Made by a program: the position numbers and the translations under genes
Notes under the pieces: generated by a model
The model's database searches: none
Told to the model about the DNA's origin: nothing
Seen by the model: only the letters and a program-made list of their open reading frames with translations
NCBI GenBank assembly: GCA_039720395.1
Contig: CM077833.1
Location: forward strand, 32,585,478 to 32,649,477
Direction: 5' to 3'
Source: Liquidambar formosana
Taxonomy: Eukaryota > Streptophyta > Magnoliopsida > Saxifragales > Altingiaceae
Length of the DNA stretch: 64,000 nt
Shown: positions 58,925 through 64,000 of the stretch, piece after piece
How positions within the stretch are numbered: the stretch's first letter is position 1
Layout: every line of letters starts with the position of its first letter

Positions 58925-60116
58925 GGGAATTTTTGTCCAAAACCCCCAAGTATAAGAGTAGTTTAACAATAGGCCTTATAAAAGAAACTGATTGCTGAAA
59001 ACCCCTTTTACCACGATATGGGCAAAAATACCCTCATTTTTCATTTTCATCAAATTTACATACTGTGCCATTATACTATTGACGTCGAAAATAAGTTTTA
59101 GATCTGATTTTTTTTTATTTTTTTATTTTTTGGGTTTTGTTTTCAGATATTATTTTTCTAGTTTTTTTTCTACAATTGTGGAGATGTTATGAAGATAGAT
59201 TTCATATTTTACATAATGAATAGTAATATGACACTATTTAGGGTTTATTCTTAAAATTTTGATTTATTGTGTTGGGATTTGTTCTACAAGTTCACTATCT
59301 GGAGTTCCAAACAAATACACACAAGAAATTTTATGCAGACAATAATACCAGTTTACTGTTGTGTGCTTTGAAAAACTTATACAGACAACAGTACCAGTTT
59401 ACTGTTGTGTGTTTTGAAAAATTTTATACATACAAAAGTATCAATTTATTGTTGTGTAACGAAAAAGAAAGGGAGAATAAAACCATGGCTAATTTTTGCC
59501 CATGGAAATAGATCTAGTTGGAAAAGTGAAAAAAGAAAAGAAAATTTGAAAAAAAAAAAAAAAAACCACCAAAGCACCAAACCAGCAGCCCCCAAAAATG
59601 GACAAATTTGGAGTTGCCAAAAAAAAGAAAAAGAAAAAAGGAGAAGAAAACGACAAAGAAGACGATGAAGAAGAAGAAGAAGAAGAAGACGAAAAAGAAA
59701 CAGAAAAAGAGTTATCGTTGGAGAAGGTCTAGTGATGAACAACCACCAAAGAAGAAGTTTCAGATCTGGTTTTTTTTTTTTTTTCCAGATTTGATTTTTC
59801 TTCTCCTTCTTATTATTGTTCTTGTTCTTCTACATCTTCCAGATCTTCATAGCCGTGAGAGCATCGCTGATGCTTCATCAGCCACTACCACTCCTCCCCC
59901 CCCCCCTCTCTCTCTCTCTCTTTGCCCCTCCCTTCTTCTTCCTCTACATAAATGCATCTGGTTTACAGTTAAAAAGGTTAAAACAGGTATTTTCAAAAAA
60001 GCATTTCCTTTAACTTAAAAAATCTTTTAAAAAAGGGGTTTTGGAGTTAAAAAAATCTTATGGTGGGTTTTTTTGTTAAAAGCAGTCCCCTAATAGGGGT
60101 TATTACTAATTTCCCC
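58925..60116. mobile_element. Inverted-repeat transposon, about 1.2 kb, non-autonomous
   Basis: The left end (gggaatttttgtcc, then aaaacccccaag, gttgct-like and ggtt segments) and the reverse complement of the right end (ggggaaattagtaataacc, then cccctattagggg) show an extended imperfect inverted repeat of about 85 bp, both ending in aaaacccctttt. The interior has three 46-bp tandem repeats (59332-59461) and A/G-rich sequence giving Lys-rich ORFs that I do not accept as genes. Target duplication is not clear (ttttgaata against ttcgaagta). The layout resembles the MULE at 27088-28556. Confidence 0.55.
59332..59461. repeat. Three tandem 46-47-bp repeats
   Basis: Units starting tatgcagacaat (59332), tatacagacaac (59378) and tatacatacaaa (59425) share ccagtttactgttgtgtg, the last copy being more diverged. 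They lie within the transposon at 58925-60116. Confidence 0.8.
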
Positions 60117-60200
60117 TTCGAAGTAACTTTGAATAAGATTTTTTTTTTTTTTTAATTCTTTCCTTGAAATAAACTTTTTAGTAAAAAATAAAGAGGGAGG

Positions 60201-60600
60201 CTATTGCAATCACATAAAGTGCTTTAAGCTTCTCATTATTTTACACTTTTTAAGATTTTATAAAAAAATATGAAAGGTTTTTACGAAAACTAGTCGTGTT
60301 GTCCATTAGAAAACATCATTCTGAACAACTTTGTAAATGAAAGTTTTTTTCAAAATCTATCATTTAAGTTGAATTTTTGATCATTTATAATCTCTTTTTC
60401 ATTTTCAGTGAAAAATAGTCAAAAAGTCCACTTGAATGACAGATTTTAAAAAAAATTTCTCTTATAAAGTTGTGTAGAATAATGTTTTCTATTAGGTTAC
60501 ATGATTAGTTTTTGTAAAAACTTTTTATATTTTTCATAAAACCTTAAAAAATATAAACTAAGTGGGGGGCTTAAAATATTTTATGTGATGACAATAATTT
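60201..60600. mobile_element. Mutator-type MITE, family C copy 2
   Basis: The left ggctattgcaatcacataaa is mirrored by the right atgtgatgacaataat. The interior carries the family signatures ggtttttacgaaaacta, aacatcattctgaacaac and gtccacttgaatgacagat in palindromic layout. Target duplication is not evident, so the ends are approximate. Confidence 0.65.
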
Positions 60601-60846
60601 AACCTAAAAATGAAACAAATATAATAAATAACCAAAAAATTTTGCTTAAATGACATATTTCGAAAAAACCTTCTCAAACAAAATGATGTTTTTAGCGGAA
60701 TAAGTGACCAATCTTTTGCAAAATTATTTTGCATTTTTTGTAAAACCTGAAAGAAAAAATAAGACGACGACGACGCGGCAAAGTTCCATCAATCCAATCG
60801 GAGAGAGCCCAGTCTGACGCCGTAAGCCTTCTCGAGAATACAGATA

Positions 60847-61246
60847 GGGAATGGCTATTGCAACCCCCCATTCTTATCACCCCACCCCACATCCTTTAGG
60901 TTTTTAAGGTTTTATGCAAAATATAAAAGGTTTTTATAAAAACCGGCCGTGGCGTCCACTAAAAAACATCATTTTGAATAACTTTATAGAAGAAAGTTTT
61001 TCCTAAATCTATCGTTTAAATATACTTTTTAGCCATTTATAGCATTTATTTAATTTTTTGCCAAAAAGTCTACCAAAACGATAGATTTTGGAAAAGCTTT
61101 TTTCTGCAAAGTTGTTCAAAATGATGTTTTATAGTGGACCGAGTGACTGGTTTTTGTAAAAACCTTTTATATTTTTCATAAAATCTTAAAAATTAAAAAA
61201 AAAAAAGAATAAGTTATAAGAACGGGGGGTTGCAATAGCGGTTCCC
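60847..61246. mobile_element. Mutator-type MITE, family C copy 3 with exact 9-bp target duplication
   Basis: Termini gggaatggctattgcaac and gttgcaatagcggttccc form inverted repeats of about 31 bp with two or three mismatches. The 9-mer atacagata is present without mismatch on each side (60838-60846 and 61247-61255). The element is 400 bp, the same length as copy 1 at 25016-25415, and encodes nothing. The clean duplication suggests a relatively young insertion. Confidence 0.85.
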
Positions 61247-61255
61247 ATACAGATA

Positions 61256-64000
61256 TGGCTATTTAAAGAACGAAAGATATTGTCTTTCTTTATTTTTTAT
61301 TTTTGGGTAAATAAAGATGTTCTCTTTCAGAGCAACGTCCCCTTTTAATTGGCGTCTTTTTGAAATTTTGGTAAAGGGTTTAAAACCAGTCTGTCCTTAA
61401 TAGACAATTGTGAGGTTTTCGCTTTATTTAATGATTTATTCCAAGTAGGAGTAATATATTGTCGTTTGGCTTTTTCCCCTTTCTTCTCAAGATTGATTTA
61501 AAAAAAAAAAAATGAGGGAAGAAGAAAGAATAGGGTTTTGGCTCTTGTCCATTTTATAAATTAAAAGAAAAAGGCAAAAAGAAGAAGAAAAGATGCTCTG
61601 TCTGTTCAGCTGTGAGTGGTGTGTCATAAATGGGATCTTCTCTCTTTTTCTCTGTAGAGTATAGGTGGGAGAGAAATGTCCTTTTCTGTAAGTAACACAC
61701 ACAGTCTTTTTTTACCGATGCATCATCATCTTCCCATATGATTTGTTAATTTGATGTAAAATGCTAATGCCAACAGTTCATTTCAGGTGCTGAATTGATT
61801 TGGAGTAATTCCAAATTAATTATATGCTACGCTACTCCTTAACTGGGGTAGTCCCAACCCGCCTTCATAACCCATTGACCTTATTATTGCCTGTTTACCT
61901 GGAAAACCAAAATGCAACAATTACATAATTTATTCTGTGAAAAAGGCATGCTTCAATTTTATACGGAGTACTAATTGGAATTGGGGCCTCGGGGGAGTAC
62001 CTGCAACTCTCTGTAAGTCGCAATCATGACTGCTTACTTCCCTCCACCGAATAACACTTCCTCCTCCTCCTCCTCCTCCTCTTCCTCTTCCTCGCAATTA
62101 TTACTATTTTTATTATTTTAATATAAGCAGTTCAACTCTTCCACAATATTTTCTTTCAACAGAAATACTAGTTCCTACTTCCTACCCACTCCATTTCTTC
62201 CGTTTTTTTTTCCTTTTTCTTTTATGCCCAGGAGTAGAAGGTTTGGAACATGTTTAGTTGCTTCTGTGGGTACCCATCTCCTACTCTAACCGCCTATCTT
62301 TGCTTCTTGATTTCTTCTTTACTTCTTCTTCCTCTTATCACATGAATATACAAAAGGAATCCAGGTCATTGCCTATAATTCAAGTTAGAGATTCAGCATA
62401 TCTGGCATTTGACTTCAGGTAACCAACCCCGCCCCCCAACCTCTCTGTCTCTCTTGCTTCTTTTGGTGCCCTTTTTGTGTTAGAGTATATTGTCAATGGT
62501 GATCTCTCAGGTTCTCAACTGGTTTCAGAGGAGAGGCACACGATTCTGGGTGTCAATTGCCGCTCTTCTTCTCATTCTTCTTCTTGTCATTCTCCACACT
62601 TAAGTTTGCAGAGGTGAGCTCTGGAGTTTGGACGATTAAACAGGTTACACCAGTCTGTTTATTCCATAATTAATTCCAGTAAATGCATGTCTGATGATGT
62701 TGTTCTGGTTCTCCTCGCAGTGATCCTCGTAATGGGTTGCTCAAACATATCCTAAATATGTCACCTACACTCTCCTACCATTCAATTCCTGTGAGTACTC
62801 CAACTTCTTTCCCTGAAAACAATGCTGCCCATTTAGTTCTGTACTATTTTGTATTGAATGGAGAAAAACCTGTCATAGAGAGTTAAAATACATTCTTTCC
62901 AGCTGATATTGAAAGTCAATTCTTTAACATTGCTCAAAATATGGTCTGATTTCCATTATTTTTGTGCAAGGCGACCTTCTAAAGGAGGCCATGGCAATGC
63001 TTTACATTGAGGTATTCCTGCGTTATATAGTTTTGGGGAAAATACAGTCGATCCTCTGCATTTCAGCTTAGGTTTTGTTTGATATTAGGGTAAATCAGTT
63101 CCAAAAATTTGTTCTAGAGGTCTCAATCTACCTTTGGGTTCCCAGTACAAGAAGATTTATAGAAGATGGAAAGTCGTAACATCTTTTCAAACATCAATAC
63201 TGCATATGACAAATTATATGATTCTCTGAAGTGAACCAAAATGTTTTTTTCCCTCTCATTTACCTCTTACGTGTGTGTGCGCGTGCAATAGGAAACCCTT
63301 CTCAAGCCAGTAGACTTGTCCTCCATGTCCCTTTCATCTCATATTATGGAAAGTCAGCATAACCTCACAAACATGAGAATTTACACCTTCTGCACTAATA
63401 CACTCGTTTTTCAAGATTCCATTTTTTGCTTGGTTTTATTTTGGGAATTGACAAGAAATTATCCTCTCTCTTTTTCTTTTTCTTTTTTCCAAATCTTACT
63501 TCAGCTAAATTGACCGATTCAACGTCCAACCTTGGACACTAAGATTGTCAATTTTCTAATTATTAGGTAGAATTTTTAGCCAAATCAATTGAAATGGATT
63601 ATTTTCACTTTTTGTTTTTTCATCTGAAGTTCCAATTTGTGGCTGAAATTTTTAGATAATAGATGATGCCGTTCAATTCAAGCACCTGGTCCAATTATTT
63701 GCAGCTAGACACCGATTCTTATAACCATGCTTTTCTATTAAAAGAAATGGGGCCTTAATGTACCCCTTATTTTTACACAATATCCCATACTTCTGAGCCA
63801 TCAATATAAGGAATATGTCTTAGCTGAGTATGCCAAGATTCATATCAATATTGTTTTAGGAGTTCTTGTTGGGGCGTTTACAAATAAGTGAGGAAAAAGA
63901 TTATGTTGTCTAAATTCATACCTGTTCAGAATATATATGTATAATTTTTTTTTCTTATGTCTTACATAGGCCTTCTATGGAACTTTAAACTTGTGGTCTC
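61256..64000. other. Unassigned region, possible 5' end of a spliced transcript
   Basis: No protein family was recognised. Three exon-like segments with plausible splice signals run on the plus strand: one ending at a gtaacc donor near 62420, one between an acceptor (tctcag) near 62511 and a gtgagc donor near 62612, and one from a ctcgcag acceptor at about 62720 to a gtgagt donor near 62790. A frame through the last two segments stays open (ERHTILGVNCRSSS to DPRNGLLKHILNMSP) but has no upstream ATG. This could be the leader of a gene beyond the window or a non-coding RNA. A (TCC)n tract lies at about 62060-62090. Confidence 0.25.

Noticed and set aside
59446..60018. Lys-rich and Leu/Phe-rich ORFs on both strands
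   Set aside because: They result from an A/G-rich tract (aag, gaa repeats) in a transposon-like segment. Composition alone keeps the frames open.
1..64000. CRISPR arrays, bacterial operons, insertion sequences or plasmid-type origins
   Set aside because: None present. Gene structure is eukaryotic with spliceosomal introns throughout, and the repeats are plant transposons and microsatellites.

Overview
This is nuclear DNA from a flowering plant, probably a eudicot or magnoliid with a moderately sized genome. Genes have plant-type GT-AG introns, the families are plant-specific (SPL, WAK, PLATZ, DC1, MIZ1/DUF617, DUF4228), and the long A/T-rich gaps hold MITEs, SINE and LINE remnants and microsatellites. 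Species cannot be told from the sequence alone. Gene density is about one per 8 kb.

Layout. 1-1700: gap with a MITE copy. 1700-7153: a large SPL14/SPL16-type SBP transcription factor with a 5'UTR intron and ten coding exons (+). 8746-9065: a MITE beside a SINE that has an 18-bp target-site duplication. 11072-14851 and 16351-18819: two tandem wall-associated kinase (WAK/WAKL) genes with the same three-exon plan (+). 19780-20100: a cluster of short inverted motifs ending in a perfect hairpin. 22562-22795: an unplaced small minus-strand ORF. 23166-24208: a DC1 (cysteine/histidine-rich C1) protein (+). 25016-25415 and 27088-28556: two Mutator-type non-autonomous elements. 30542-32404: a GT92 beta-1,4-galactan galactosyltransferase of the GALS type (+). 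34165-34690: decayed LINE RNase H on the minus strand. 37249-38464: a PLATZ zinc-finger gene (+). 38.6-48.3 kb: a gene-free, repeat-rich stretch with MITEs, a possible Helitron end and SINE-like pieces. 48781-49329: a DUF4228 (PADRE) protein (+). 54626-55327: a MIZU-KUSSEI1-like DUF617 protein (+). 58925-61246: another cluster of terminal-inverted-repeat elements. 61.3-64 kb: no assigned gene, but exon-like segments with consensus splice sites that may be the start of a transcript leaving the window.

These are ordinary independent plant loci, not an operon or pathway. The WAK pair (cell-wall sensing) and the GALS gene (pectin galactan synthesis) share a cell-wall theme, but they lie 12 kb apart and this may be chance.

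The most striking observation is about reading-frame integrity. Four otherwise well-conserved genes (SPL, both WAKs, GALS) carry eight apparent frameshifts, every one a net +1. Removing one base at each restores full-length family proteins of normal size. This pattern fits residual single-base insertion errors in the assembly better than independent pseudogenisation, but only raw reads or transcripts can decide. I found no convincing new biological system here.
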